64,000 nt of DNA, from contig JAJFJD010000057.1 of the NCBI GenBank assembly GCA_021774335.1, forward strand, positions 55,957-119,956, given 5' to 3'. The stretch comes from Alphaproteobacteria bacterium (GTDB lineage Bacteria > Pseudomonadota > Alphaproteobacteria > UBA8366). The notes below the pieces were generated by a model. It saw only the letters and a program-made list of their open reading frames with translations, had not been told where the DNA came from and ran no database searches. This document shows, piece by piece, positions 42,830-51,070 of the stretch (position 1 is its first letter; every line of letters begins with the position of its first letter). Position numbers and translations under genes: made by a program.

Positions 42830-43492
42830 ATGCGACGTTCTTTGCAGAGCGGCGTTTGCCTGGGTTTCGCAAGCCTGCGCGCCGTTTCGCGGTTGGTTTT
42901 GATCCTTCTCCTTGTTTCGGTCTTTTTGCCTCTGTTCGGATGGCGCAACGATGCCGCGGCGTTGTTGGTGAAATCGGGGCAGGCGCTTGAGGTTGCGTTC
43001 ACGTTCTTCAACACGCCACCGGTCGTGCCGGGTGGCGTCGACGTAATCGCACTGACGACGACGCCCTTCGCGCCGTCGGGGCCGGGTATTTCGGTCAATG
43101 CGGAGCTTTTTGATGGCGCGACTTTGTTGGGCAGCGGCTTTGTCGCCTCGGCTGAGATCGTTCCATTCGTTTCGCCCGGCAGTCTGTTCGACGGCGTATC
43201 GTCGAACCTAGCGACGGTGATCGACGGTACGATCGATGGGCGGATCCGGATAACGCCGAATTTCGCGAGCGCGGATGGTTTTATCGACTTCACCTTCGCA
43301 AATCTCGGTATTCGGGCCGGCCGTGGTGCTAGCGGTGCCACTCAGATCCTCGCGGCGCCATTCGCACGCGTCCAATCCGCCGAGGTGGTGAGCGCTTTGT
43401 CGCACGTCCCGTTGCCGGCGGCGTTTGTCCTGCTGCTGTCGGGATTGTCGCTGTTGGGTGGCTTTGCGGTGTATCGTCTGAACCGCCGATGA
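42830..43492 (+). CDS. Secreted protein with VPLPAA-type PEP-CTERM-like sorting signal
   Basis: A 220-residue exported protein. The N-terminal hydrophobic segment (LVLILLLVSVFLPLFGW, near residues 22-38) is a signal sequence. The body is rich in small and beta-forming residues (VDVIALTTTPFAP, ATVIDGTIDGRI). The C-terminus is VPLPAAF followed by a single transmembrane helix and an RLNRR tail, the layout of exosortase (PEP-CTERM) substrates. ATG 42830 has GGTGGAT upstream and gives a proper signal peptide; a GTG 13 codons earlier is possible. No exosortase gene is in the window. Confidence 0.68.
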   Translation: MRRSLQSGVCLGFASLRAVSRLVLILLLVSVFLPLFGWRNDAAALLVKSGQALEVAFTFFNTPPVVPGGVDVIALTTTPFAPSGPGISVNAELFDGATLLGSGFVASAEIVPFVSPGSLFDGVSSNLATVIDGTIDGRIRITPNFASADGFIDFTFANLGIRAGRGASGATQILAAPFARVQSAEVVSALSHVPLPAAFVLLLSGLSLLGGFAVYRLNRR

Positions 43493-43588
43493 CTGCATAG
43501 GGCCGTTTGCATCGGCCCGGACCGGCAGTCTAGACTCGTCACCGCTACCGATAGATAGCCCAATCAAACCGTGACGAGGTCGATCGCC

Positions 43589-44473
43589 ATGCCGGAAGCA
43601 CTGTCCAAGGACGAGTCAGAGGTCACCTTCGAGGCGTTGACGCCGCATATCGGGTCGCTCGCGCATGGAATCGACGTGAGCAAACCTGTTCCGCCCGCCG
43701 TCATGACGCGGCTGCGGCGCGAACTTGCCGACCGCTCGGTGATCGTGTTGCGCGACCAGTCGCTGACGCCTGAACAGCTTATTGCGGTTAGCCGCGACTT
43801 CGGACCTCTCGAAAAACACGTCTTGTCGAATTTCTGTCTGCCGGATCATCCGGAGATCTTTGTCGTTTCCAACATCATCGAGGACGGACGGCATATCGGT
43901 GCGCATGGCGGCTCGAAACAGTATCATTCGGACCTGTCTTACCTGCCAGAGCCGAGCATGGGGTCCTTGTTTTACTGTCTGGAATGCCCGGAGGACGGGG
44001 GCGAGACCGCGTTCGCCAGTATGTTTGCGGCGTTCGACGCGCTTCCTGAGGATCGCAAAAAGTGGCTCGCCGAACGAGACGGGGTGCATGACTACGTCTG
44101 GAACTATGAACGCGCGCATTTGCAGAACCGCGCGCCGCTGACCGAAGAGCAGAAAGCCAAGACGCCGCCGGTCCTGCACCCGTCGGTCCGGACTCATCCG
44201 GAGAACGGCCGCCCGGCGCTTTTCATCTCGGAAGTCTTCACACGGTCGTTCGAGGGAGAGGATGAAGCCGAGAGCCAGGCGCTTATCCACGAATTGATGG
44301 AATTCGCGGCGCAGCCAGCCTTCGTCTATGCCCATAAATGGCGGTCGGGCGATCTTATCATCTGGGACAATCGAAGCGCCGTGCATAAGGCGATGCCGTT
44401 CGATGAAGCGAAATCCCGGCGGCGCATGCATCGGACGACGATTACCGGCGACAGACCTTATTTCAACGGCTAG
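43589..44473 (+). CDS. TauD/TfdA-family Fe(II)/2-oxoglutarate dioxygenase 2
   Basis: A 294-residue member. The iron ligands are H and D in QYHSDLSYLPEPSMGSLFY near residues 113-131, with the distal His in SAVHKAMPFDEAKSRRRMHRTT near the C-terminus, where the adjacent Arg binds 2-oxoglutarate. Divergent from the other three copies in sequence; LHPSVRTHPENGRPALFISEVFTRSF is shared in outline with TfdA. GAGG lies 9 bp before ATG 43589, preferred to GTG 43571. Substrate unknown. Confidence 0.9.
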   Translation: MPEALSKDESEVTFEALTPHIGSLAHGIDVSKPVPPAVMTRLRRELADRSVIVLRDQSLTPEQLIAVSRDFGPLEKHVLSNFCLPDHPEIFVVSNIIEDGRHIGAHGGSKQYHSDLSYLPEPSMGSLFYCLECPEDGGETAFASMFAAFDALPEDRKKWLAERDGVHDYVWNYERAHLQNRAPLTEEQKAKTPPVLHPSVRTHPENGRPALFISEVFTRSFEGEDEAESQALIHELMEFAAQPAFVYAHKWRSGDLIIWDNRSAVHKAMPFDEAKSRRRMHRTTITGDRPYFNG

Positions 44474-44492
44474 GCCCGCGGTGGCGCATGTG

Positions 44493-44522
44493 AAAACGGC
44501 CCCGCTCAAAAAAGCGGGGCCG
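44493..44522 (-). terminator. Terminator between flp1 and dioxygenase 2
   Basis: CGGCCCCGCT and AGCGGGGCCG form a 10-bp stem with loop CAAAAA. On the minus strand the stem is followed by TTTTC, so it best serves the Flp pilin gene, though it may stop both convergent units. Confidence 0.65.
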
Positions 44523-44551
44523 CATCGTGCCTCACGGTGTCGGTCCCGGGT

Positions 44552-44743
44552 TTAACCCGTTGTCGTGTTCGCCGCGCCTTTCAGCTCGTTCGACACCTGA
44601 TCGAACATCTGCTCGAGCGAGGTGCCCATCGCCGACATCGCGCCGATCGCGGCGACCGATACCAGCGAAGCGAGCAATCCATACTCGATTGCGGTCGCGC
44701 CACTTTCGTCCAACATCAATGACTTAAAGAATTTTTTTGACAT
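44552..44743 (-). CDS. Flp-family type IVb pilin 1
   Basis: A 63-residue prepilin. The start MSKKFFKSLMLDESGATAIEYGLLASLVSVAAIGAM shows the Flp cleavage region (G-A-T-A-I-E-Y-G, Glu at +5 of the mature protein) leading into a hydrophobic helix. GGAGAC precedes ATG 44743; an ATG 32 codons upstream is rejected. It follows a LuxR-type regulator gene on the same strand after 44 bp. Assembly would need the Tad machinery, which is not in the window apart from the TadG-like gene at 37456. Confidence 0.9.
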   Translation of the reverse strand: MSKKFFKSLMLDESGATAIEYGLLASLVSVAAIGAMSAMGTSLEQMFDQVSNELKGAANTTTG

Positions 44744-44787
44744 TTTTTTTGTCTCCCTATCTCTTGGCTTGTGTTTGGCAATGCGGC

Positions 44788-45456
44788 TTAGGCGGCCGCA
44801 CCCATGATGGTTTGCCCAAAACCGGATTTGATGGCCCACAAGGCGGCTTGGGTTCGGTTGCTGGCCCCGATCTTCCGGATCAGCGATTTCATGTGAATCT
44901 TGACCGTGGCTTCGGTAATGCCGAGATCACGGGCAATCTGCTTGTTCGACGCGCCTGACGTCAGGCACTCCAAAATGTCGTTCTCACGACGTGTGAGGTC
45001 GCGGACCGGCGCTTGGGTTGTCGGTCGGCGATGCGACAGGCCACCGCTCACCCAGGCGTTGGCCAGGCCCGACGGGAACACGGTCTCGCCGAGGACGACC
45101 AAAGTAAGCGAATGGACCAACGCTTCCTTGGATATGCTGCTGAGAAGATACCCGTGTGCGCCGGCCTTGAGGCATGCGCCGAGTGCCTCGACCGAAAGCT
45201 CGGCCGACAGAACCATGATCCGGACGTCCGGGAAGGTGCGGGCCAGAGTATCGATCGCACTTTCCGATGCTTCGATATCGCCGGAAGTCGCGAAAATGAC
45301 CACTTCAGGTGTATTGGACTCGTCCACCGCGTCGACACAATCGCCGATGGCGTCGAATTCCTCGGCCACCGCGAAATCGGTGTCGCCGAGAAAGCTCATC
45401 AATCCGCGGCGAAATAAATTTGTGCCGCCAACAAGAAATACAGGTGCGTCTGACAT
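44788..45456 (-). CDS. LuxR-family regulator with degenerate receiver 1
   Basis: A 222-residue DNA-binding protein. Residues 1-120 have the fold pattern of a response-regulator receiver (APVFLVGGTNLFRRGL; later GAHGYLLSSISKEALVHSL). The acidic pocket and phospho-acceptor Asp are absent: the beta-3 end reads PEVVIFATSG. The C-terminal LuxR helix-turn-helix is near 150-205 (LTRRENDILECLTSGASNKQIARDLG...TVKIHMKSLIRKIG). It is closely related to the regulator at 54531; both are followed by an Flp pilin gene, so each probably controls its pilin. Control is likely not by phosphorylation. Confidence 0.88.
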   Translation of the reverse strand: MSDAPVFLVGGTNLFRRGLMSFLGDTDFAVAEEFDAIGDCVDAVDESNTPEVVIFATSGDIEASESAIDTLARTFPDVRIMVLSAELSVEALGACLKAGAHGYLLSSISKEALVHSLTLVVLGETVFPSGLANAWVSGGLSHRRPTTQAPVRDLTRRENDILECLTSGASNKQIARDLGITEATVKIHMKSLIRKIGASNRTQAALWAIKSGFGQTIMGAAA

Positions 45457-45897
45457 ACCGTCCCCTCGAAATACTTTTGTTCGCTCCCTCCCAAGAGCAT
45501 TACCTAGATATGATCATTACCTGGAAAAATCGAGTAAAATTTTAAATAATTACGCGAGAATACGGACTATTACTTTGGGTATAGAAACATAGTTAAATTT
45601 TTTATTATAAATTAACTAAAATAATTGAATTACATTCTTCTAATCAACGACTTAGTATTTTCGGTGGAGCAATATTAACCATGCCCCGGGTCAAGGCGGT
45701 GCGGTTGTCCGGGGAGACGGTTGGGAAATTTGTCCTGGCAGGCTTGGGGAATTGTCTCTGTTTTAACAGGAATGCACCTGTCCGGGGCCACGGCGCATAA
45801 CATTCTTTCGACGGAAACGTGACTTGCGCACCTTTAGTATGCCGACCAGTCTTTCACCCGCGACTGGAAAGGAACGACGATGTCGAGGAGGGAAGGT
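45457..45897. other. AT-rich intergenic region between the LuxR/Flp unit and sodC
   Basis: No gene. 45520-45660 is strikingly AT-rich for this genome, with runs such as TTAAATTTTTTATTATAA; the same occurs before the second LuxR gene (54360-54475). The right half is of normal composition and presumably holds the sodC promoter. Confidence 0.6.
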
Positions 45898-46440
45898 ATG
45901 GCGAATTTGCGTTCGATCTTGTGGGGAGCCGGGGCGCTGGCGCTTGCAACGATGCTATCGGCCACGGCGGCGGTTACGGCCGAGGTCACCGTAACGCTGT
46001 ATCGATCGACACCGAACGGGCCAGGCGAACAGGTCGGGATGGTGACGGCGCTGGACACCGCCAAGGGGCTCAAGCTGATGCCGAACCTGAGTGGGCTCTC
46101 GGAAGGAGCCCACGGCTTTCATGTTCACCAGAAGCCGAATTGCGGTCCGGCGGAAAAGAATGGTGCGACGGTACCAAGTCTCGCCGCTGGCGGGCACTTC
46201 GATCCGAAGGGGACGGGCCGGCACACGGGCCCAAACGGCGACGGCCATCTTGGCGATCTGCCGATATTGATTGTCGATGCACAGGGGCGGGCGACACGGT
46301 CCAGCTTCGCGCCGCGGCTCAAGACGTCCGATATCCGGGGGCGGGCAATGATGATTCACGCCGGCGGTGACAACTACTCCGACAAACCGAAAGCCTTGGG
46401 CGGCGGCGGCAAGCGTATGGCTTGCGGCATCATCCATTAA
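45898..46440 (+). CDS. sodC: Periplasmic Cu/Zn superoxide dismutase
   Basis: Dismutates superoxide outside the cytoplasm. 180 residues from ATG 45898 (GGAGG at 5 bp); an in-frame ATG at 45880 adds 6 residues. A signal peptide (SILWGAGALALATMLSATAAVTA) covers about 5-28. Metal ligands lie in HGFHVHQKPNC, GGHFDP and HTGPNGDGHLGDLP, and the disulfide Cys pair is in PNC and MACGIIH. Length and C-terminus match bacterial SodC. Single gene. Confidence 0.95.
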   Translation: MANLRSILWGAGALALATMLSATAAVTAEVTVTLYRSTPNGPGEQVGMVTALDTAKGLKLMPNLSGLSEGAHGFHVHQKPNCGPAEKNGATVPSLAAGGHFDPKGTGRHTGPNGDGHLGDLPILIVDAQGRATRSSFAPRLKTSDIRGRAMMIHAGGDNYSDKPKALGGGGKRMACGIIH

Positions 46441-46459
46441 TCCGCGCTGGCCATAATTA

Positions 46460-46471
46460 TCTACTAGTAGA
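46460..46471. repeat. 12-bp palindrome TCTACTAGTAGA, copy 3 (intergenic)
   Basis: Exact copy between sodC and the M24 peptidase gene, 19 bp after the sodC stop codon. Confidence 0.85.
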
Positions 46472-46548
46472 TTTGCGCTGCTTTCGAATCCAGCCGATGA
46501 TGCGAGATCGAATCGCAGCACATCGATGGACGGAGGGGAAGCAACGGC

Positions 46549-47682
46549 ATGAAGACAATGCAGGATGCGGTCGGCGATCTCGACCGCATGAGCCGGACGA
46601 TCCGGGAGAGCGACTACGACGCAGTGGTCGCGGTCTCGCCGGAGAATGTGAACTACATAAGTGACGTCTTCGTCTCGACCCAGGTTGATATTCGCGACCG
46701 TCTTGCCTTGATTGTGTGGGATGGCGAGCGAGCGCCGACCTTCATTCTCTGTGCCGTGGAAGAGGGATATGTCCGGCAGGAATCTTGGATCACCGATATC
46801 CGCACCTATAAGGAGTTCGTGACCTCGCCGGTCACGGTCCTGGCGGATGCCCTTTGCGACCTCGGTCTCGAGCAGAGCCGGATCGGAATCGAACTGGATT
46901 ATTTGGGCGCGCGTTACCTTACCGCCCTGACCGGCCTGTTGCCGTCGCTTGATGTGGCGCCGTGTGAGGATTTGTTCGCCAAGGTGCGGATGATCAAATC
47001 GCCGCGGGAGCGCGAGATTATGACCCAGGCGTTCCGAGGAACCGAACAGGCGTTGATGGAGACTTTCCAAGCCGCCCAGCCCGGTATCACGGAACGTGAC
47101 ATGTGCTATGGCCTGAGCGACAGGATCCTGCGGTCCGGCGCTGAATCGGTGGCGTTTTCGCACATCAACGCGGGCCCGAACACCGGCTTCCCGCATATGG
47201 ATCCATCGGACTATGAATTACGGCCCGGCGATATCCTCAAGGCGGACACGGGCGGATATTACAGCCGCTACTACTCCAACGTCGGTAGGACTGCCAAACT
47301 CGGCAAATTGAACGATGTGGATCGGTCGTGGTGGGGGCGGCTGCGCGAGATTCATCACGCGGTCGTCGATATGCTGCGGCCGGGCAATGCGGGCCGCGAG
47401 CTTTTTGAGGCGGCGACGCGGCTGCACGAGAAGCACGATATCCCGTTCCCCTATGCGCATAACGGGCATGGGATCGGTCTGCAACTGCACGAATACCCGC
47501 TGATCAGCCCACATGACCACACCGTGTATGAGCCGGGCATGATGTCGACCGTGGAAACCCGGGTACGGTGGCCCGGCGAAGTCGGTTATCACATGGAAGA
47601 CCTGGTCGAAATCACCGATGGGGCACCGGTGATCCGGTCGGACTATTTCGACAACGAGGAAATCCTAGTGGTCGACGCCTAG
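46549..47682 (+). CDS. M24-family metallopeptidase (Xaa-Pro aminopeptidase/dipeptidase-like)
   Basis: A 377-residue pita-bread-fold enzyme. An N-terminal creatinase-like domain covers about 1-140 (VSPENVNYISDVFVSTQ). The catalytic half has the metal ligands in LKADTGGYYSRYYSNVGRTA (about 226-245), AHNGHGIGLQLHEYP (about 304-318) and TVETRVRWPGEVGYHMEDLVEIT (about 336-358). In the first segment the ligand Asp pair appears as KADTGGYY...S-N-V, so the usual second Asp is Asn, which could reduce or change activity. GGAGGGG precedes ATG 46549. Confidence 0.85.
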   Translation: MKTMQDAVGDLDRMSRTIRESDYDAVVAVSPENVNYISDVFVSTQVDIRDRLALIVWDGERAPTFILCAVEEGYVRQESWITDIRTYKEFVTSPVTVLADALCDLGLEQSRIGIELDYLGARYLTALTGLLPSLDVAPCEDLFAKVRMIKSPREREIMTQAFRGTEQALMETFQAAQPGITERDMCYGLSDRILRSGAESVAFSHINAGPNTGFPHMDPSDYELRPGDILKADTGGYYSRYYSNVGRTAKLGKLNDVDRSWWGRLREIHHAVVDMLRPGNAGRELFEAATRLHEKHDIPFPYAHNGHGIGLQLHEYPLISPHDHTVYEPGMMSTVETRVRWPGEVGYHMEDLVEITDGAPVIRSDYFDNEEILVVDA

Positions 47683-47695
47683 CTACGGCCGGTGC

Positions 47696-48619
47696 TTAGC
47701 CGGCGACCGGCGTCTCGCCCTGGAACTGCGTGCGATACATGACGCGGCGCTGAGACGAATCGACCGGGTCGCGGTAGTGCATCGCGCAGCGGTTGTCCCA
47801 GACTAGCAAATCGCCCGTCTTCCAGGTGTGGGTCCACTTGAATTTGTCTTGCGTGGCGTGCTCCCACAGCTGGTCCAGCAGGGTTTCGCTCTCGTCCTCG
47901 TCCATCCCGATGATGTATTGCGACGGATAATCGCGTCGGCGGCCGAGGTATAGGGCTTTACGGCCGGTTTCCGGGTGGACCCGGATCAAGGGATGATGCG
48001 GGCCGGGGACCTCCGAAGGCCGTGTCGGCAGGCTAACGCCGGGCCGAAGCACACCGGCGCTGTTGCGGGTCGAATCCTGTATGGATTTCTTGCCCTCGAT
48101 TGCCGCACGCATATCGTCCGGCATCGTCTCGTAAGCCATGTATTGATTGTTGAACGAGGTATTGCCGCTTTCGGGCGGTACTTCGATCGAGTAGAGGCAA
48201 CTGCCTGCCGGAGGCTGCTCGATATAGGAGTTATCCGAATGCCAGACGACCTCCAGGCTACCGAGGCCGCTGTTGCGTTCGGTCGGATTGCCTTCTTCAT
48301 CCAGGTTGGAAAGGATCGTGACCTCCGGCGTGTCGAGCGAGTTCGCCAACGATTTGACGCCAGCCTTTTCGTAATATTTCCGCGCAGCGCCGACCTGGGG
48401 TTCGCCGAAGATCCGTGCGCCCTCCAGATACTGTTCCGGGGTCAGCGACTGGCCGCGAAACAACAGCACGAGATGATCGAGCCAGGCTTGATGAATCGCC
48501 TTCCGCACCTCGTCCGGCACCGGCTGCGACAGATCGATGCCCTGTATTTCGGCACCGACGGCGTTGCCTGTCGGCATAATCTTAAGCGAATTCATTGAGT
48601 TCACGTCATTTTGCGGCAT
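47696..48619 (-). CDS. TauD/TfdA-family Fe(II)/2-oxoglutarate dioxygenase 3
   Basis: A 307-residue member. Iron ligands in VVWHSDNSYIEQPPAGSCLY near residues 123-142 and the distal His in RCAMHYRDPVDSSQRRVMYRTQ near 277-298. The segment GPHHPLIRVHPETGRKALYLGRR is shared closely with copy 1 (32670), so these two are the nearest relatives in the window. AAAGG lies 7 bp before ATG 48619; another in-frame ATG is 8 codons further in. Convergent with the M24 gene, 13 bp apart. Confidence 0.9.
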   Translation of the reverse strand: MPQNDVNSMNSLKIMPTGNAVGAEIQGIDLSQPVPDEVRKAIHQAWLDHLVLLFRGQSLTPEQYLEGARIFGEPQVGAARKYYEKAGVKSLANSLDTPEVTILSNLDEEGNPTERNSGLGSLEVVWHSDNSYIEQPPAGSCLYSIEVPPESGNTSFNNQYMAYETMPDDMRAAIEGKKSIQDSTRNSAGVLRPGVSLPTRPSEVPGPHHPLIRVHPETGRKALYLGRRRDYPSQYIIGMDEDESETLLDQLWEHATQDKFKWTHTWKTGDLLVWDNRCAMHYRDPVDSSQRRVMYRTQFQGETPVAG

Positions 48620-48730
48620 TGGACGGCCTTTACGCTGCATTGGGATCGGCCCCCTGAAGGGACGTTCCGATAACCGCAATGATGCCGTGCATCGCTGAAC
48701 GCATCAAGTCGAGGGAGCCGGTCGGGAGAA

Positions 48731-49258
48731 TCAGGTCTCGTCCTGGACGGATTTGATGTGGACGCGTTTCTTCTGTCGTCGGTCTTTTCCATCTGTCGGT
48801 CCATCCTTGCGTCGCCGGCGATCCGGTCCGAAATACTGTGTCTCGGCGACGAAGGGCCGTGGCTGCTCTAACACGGCGATAATTCGGCTCTCGATATTAC
48901 CGATACTGACTGGCTTGGCGATGACTTCATTGACGCCCATGTCGCGCGCGCGCTCGATCATTTCCTGATCGGTGTGAGCGGAGCAGAATATGACAGGAAC
49001 GAAAGGATCGGGACTTGTTGTTTGGTCTCGAAGCTTTCGAACGAAGGTCAGGCCGTCCATCGGTTCCATACGCCAGTCTGAGATGATGATATGGACCTTT
49101 TCTTCTTCCAAACTCTTAAACGCAGAGAGACCGTCGCTGGCTTCTCGAATATTTGCCTGACTGAAGCCGATGATCTGCAGCACTTCCTTAATCAACGTTC
49201 GCGTATGTGCTTCGTCGTCGACGATCAGGATCTTCAGTTGGTCAAATACAAAGGCCAT
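48731..49258 (-). CDS. CheY-like single-domain response regulator
   Basis: A 175-residue protein with an intact receiver: acidic pair D14-D15, phospho-acceptor D61 in IISDWRM, Ser at 93 and K115 in IAKPVS. After residue 130 comes a basic, unstructured tail with the FGPDRRRRKDG motif common in alphaproteobacterial stand-alone receivers. It has no output domain, so probably acts by protein contact. It is the only complete receiver in the window and so a candidate target of the H-NOX-linked kinase, though 7 kb away. Confidence 0.9.
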   Translation of the reverse strand: MAFVFDQLKILIVDDEAHTRTLIKEVLQIIGFSQANIREASDGLSAFKSLEEEKVHIIISDWRMEPMDGLTFVRKLRDQTTSPDPFVPVIFCSAHTDQEMIERARDMGVNEVIAKPVSIGNIESRIIAVLEQPRPFVAETQYFGPDRRRRKDGPTDGKDRRQKKRVHIKSVQDET

Positions 49259-49454
49259 TGCGCTGACTCAGGCTGCCTTCGGGTTGCGTTAGATGGCTCT
49301 AACATTTCACGGATGCTTGGATCGATCGCGGCACGGATCGTCGCTAGGCGATGCGCCGCAGAATCCAGAATGTTTAGATTTTACCGGGCAAGAATTACTG
49401 TAACGCTAACTTTCTGAGAAAAATTCACTATCCAGTTAAGGGATTGAACCCAAA

Positions 49455-50303
49455 CTAAAAAGGAACGTCGCCTTCGACGATTACACGGTGCAACAATCGT
49501 CCTTCGGCGGGGTCGTAATCGGCATGCGCTTGATGCAGGGCAGCCCGATTATCACACACGACCACATCTCCAGGTTGCCAATGATGTCTATATACAATTT
49601 CCGGTTCGATAATTTGATCGAGGAGCCGTTCGAGAAATTCGCGGCTATCCGTGGTCGGCAGTCCATCGATGCGTTTCGCTTTTGTCGGGTGGAAATACAG
49701 GGCTTTGGTGCCGTTGTCCGGATGCGTTCGTACCAACGGATGGATGGCCGGTGCCGCGTATTTCTTGCGGTCCGCATTCCGGGCAGGGACATGGCTGTCG
49801 AGTGTATTGACCGTCCGCAGGTATCCCAGGCTGGACTTCAGATCGTTGGAAAGACGCGCATAGGCCTCCCGCATGTTGGCGAAACTGGTGTCGCCGCCGC
49901 GGGATGGCACGGAAAGGGCGTAGAGGATGGTCGCCTTTGGCGGCCGCGCATGGTTTGTGTGGTCGGTGTGCCAGCTCTCGGTCCCGAGCAAGATTGGGGT
50001 GCCGTCCGGCCGCAATTCGGCATCGCGGCTCGACAGGACGCCAATCGTCGGAAATTCCGGCATGCGATACTGCGAGTAGTGCTGTTCCATCGGTGGCCCA
50101 AAGATCGAGGCGGCCTTCAGCAACCGGTCCGGCGTCAATGCTTGATTCCGAAAAAGCAGGACGACGTGCGTCGCCAACGCCTCATTTAGGGATTGCCCCG
50201 TTTGCGGCTTGATCGGGCTACTCAGATCGACGCCCTCAACGAGGGCGCCAGTCGTCCCCGTTAGCGGCGTCAGAGCCGGAGTGGCTGTTGATGTGCCGTC
50301 CAT
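49455..50303 (-). CDS. TauD/TfdA-family Fe(II)/2-oxoglutarate dioxygenase 4
   Basis: A 282-residue member. Iron ligands in SWHTDHTNHARPPKATILYAL near residues 110-130 and the distal His in AALHQAHADYDPAEGRLLHRV near 256-276. Closer to the TfdA/alkylsulfatase branch than the other copies, with Thr-rich N-terminal ALTPLTGTTGALVEGVDLSSPI. Upstream on the same strand nothing is coupled; the region to the CheY gene (49259-49454) is empty. Substrate unknown. Confidence 0.9.
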   Translation of the reverse strand: MDGTSTATPALTPLTGTTGALVEGVDLSSPIKPQTGQSLNEALATHVVLLFRNQALTPDRLLKAASIFGPPMEQHYSQYRMPEFPTIGVLSSRDAELRPDGTPILLGTESWHTDHTNHARPPKATILYALSVPSRGGDTSFANMREAYARLSNDLKSSLGYLRTVNTLDSHVPARNADRKKYAAPAIHPLVRTHPDNGTKALYFHPTKAKRIDGLPTTDSREFLERLLDQIIEPEIVYRHHWQPGDVVVCDNRAALHQAHADYDPAEGRLLHRVIVEGDVPF

Positions 50304-50464
50304 CCGATGAGTTTATCAATGATTCCCAGAACCGAGAAATTTCCGGCCTCGCATCGGGCCGATGCTAGAGGTGCCGAAAGGAATTTATCCAGTGATCACC
50401 GTCATTTCTCGCCGCACCCTGTTTCCGTAGTATGGCAATACAACCTTTTACGGGTGTTTTGAAA

Positions 50465-50704
50465 ATGTCCCAATTTAATCAAAGGGATAATGACGTTTCC
50501 GACGAAGATGGCGCGAACAGGTTCGAGCATACCTGCCAGATCGTCGGTCTTCGGGCCCAAGTTGAGGATCTGAAATACACGTTGCAGAACGTCCTGCAAT
50601 GCCTGGTCGCTAATAACGATCTGGCATGTCAGGGCCGCTACGAGGCTCTCATCGAGGATGCAAGAGCCGCACTTCGCGCCAAGGAAACGGATTATCTGAG
50701 CTAA
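50465..50704 (+). CDS. Small hypothetical helical protein
   Basis: Unrecognised protein of 79 residues. After a polar start (MSQFNQRDNDVSDEDGANRF), the rest looks like one long amphipathic, coiled-coil-prone helix (QIVGLRAQVEDLKYTLQNVLQCLV). ATG 50465 is preferred over 50432 because the 11 codons between them have AT-rich third positions unlike the remainder. No partner gene. Confidence 0.5.
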   Translation: MSQFNQRDNDVSDEDGANRFEHTCQIVGLRAQVEDLKYTLQNVLQCLVANNDLACQGRYEALIEDARAALRAKETDYLS

Positions 50705-50962
50705 GACAGCGGGCGAAACCACAATACCGGACCTGGCTTCACATGCCGGCTTGGAGAGCGCCCCGCATCCATCGCAAGCCGGCCTTTTTCGGTGCCGTAC
50801 CGGCAGAAAAAGTAGCGGCTAGCCCTGTGGTTGGGGAGCGGTGAGTGGGAGGTTCCGTTCGTCGAACGGGCTAATCGATTGTTTGAGAGGACTTTTCTAT
50901 TCCATTGATATTTGGTTGCCAGCGCCCGTCTTCAACCGAATGGGCTACCCGGCCGAGGTTTC

Positions 50963-51070
50963 TCACTCCTCGCGCTTCTTCTCGGTCATCGTGAGAGTTC
51001 CAATCACGATGATGAAGGAGAAAAACAGGATCATCACCATAGAAATATATGCGATTTCACCGTCAGTCAT
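50963..51070 (-). CDS. 35-aa single-span membrane protein, candidate
   Basis: Short frame starting MTDGEIAYISMVMILFFSFI, with one hydrophobic helix (about residues 7-27) and a charged MTEKKREE tail. The layout suits a small membrane subunit or regulator. The ribosome binding site is weak and no partner is next to it. The overlapping opposite-strand frame 50841-51092 was judged non-coding. Confidence 0.4.
   Translation of the reverse strand: MTDGEIAYISMVMILFFSFIIVIGTLTMTEKKREE

Noticed and set aside
45590..45640. CtrA-type TTAA-N7-TTAA site in the AT-rich leader
   Set aside because: Several TTAA elements occur but none with the required 7-bp spacing; the base composition alone explains them.
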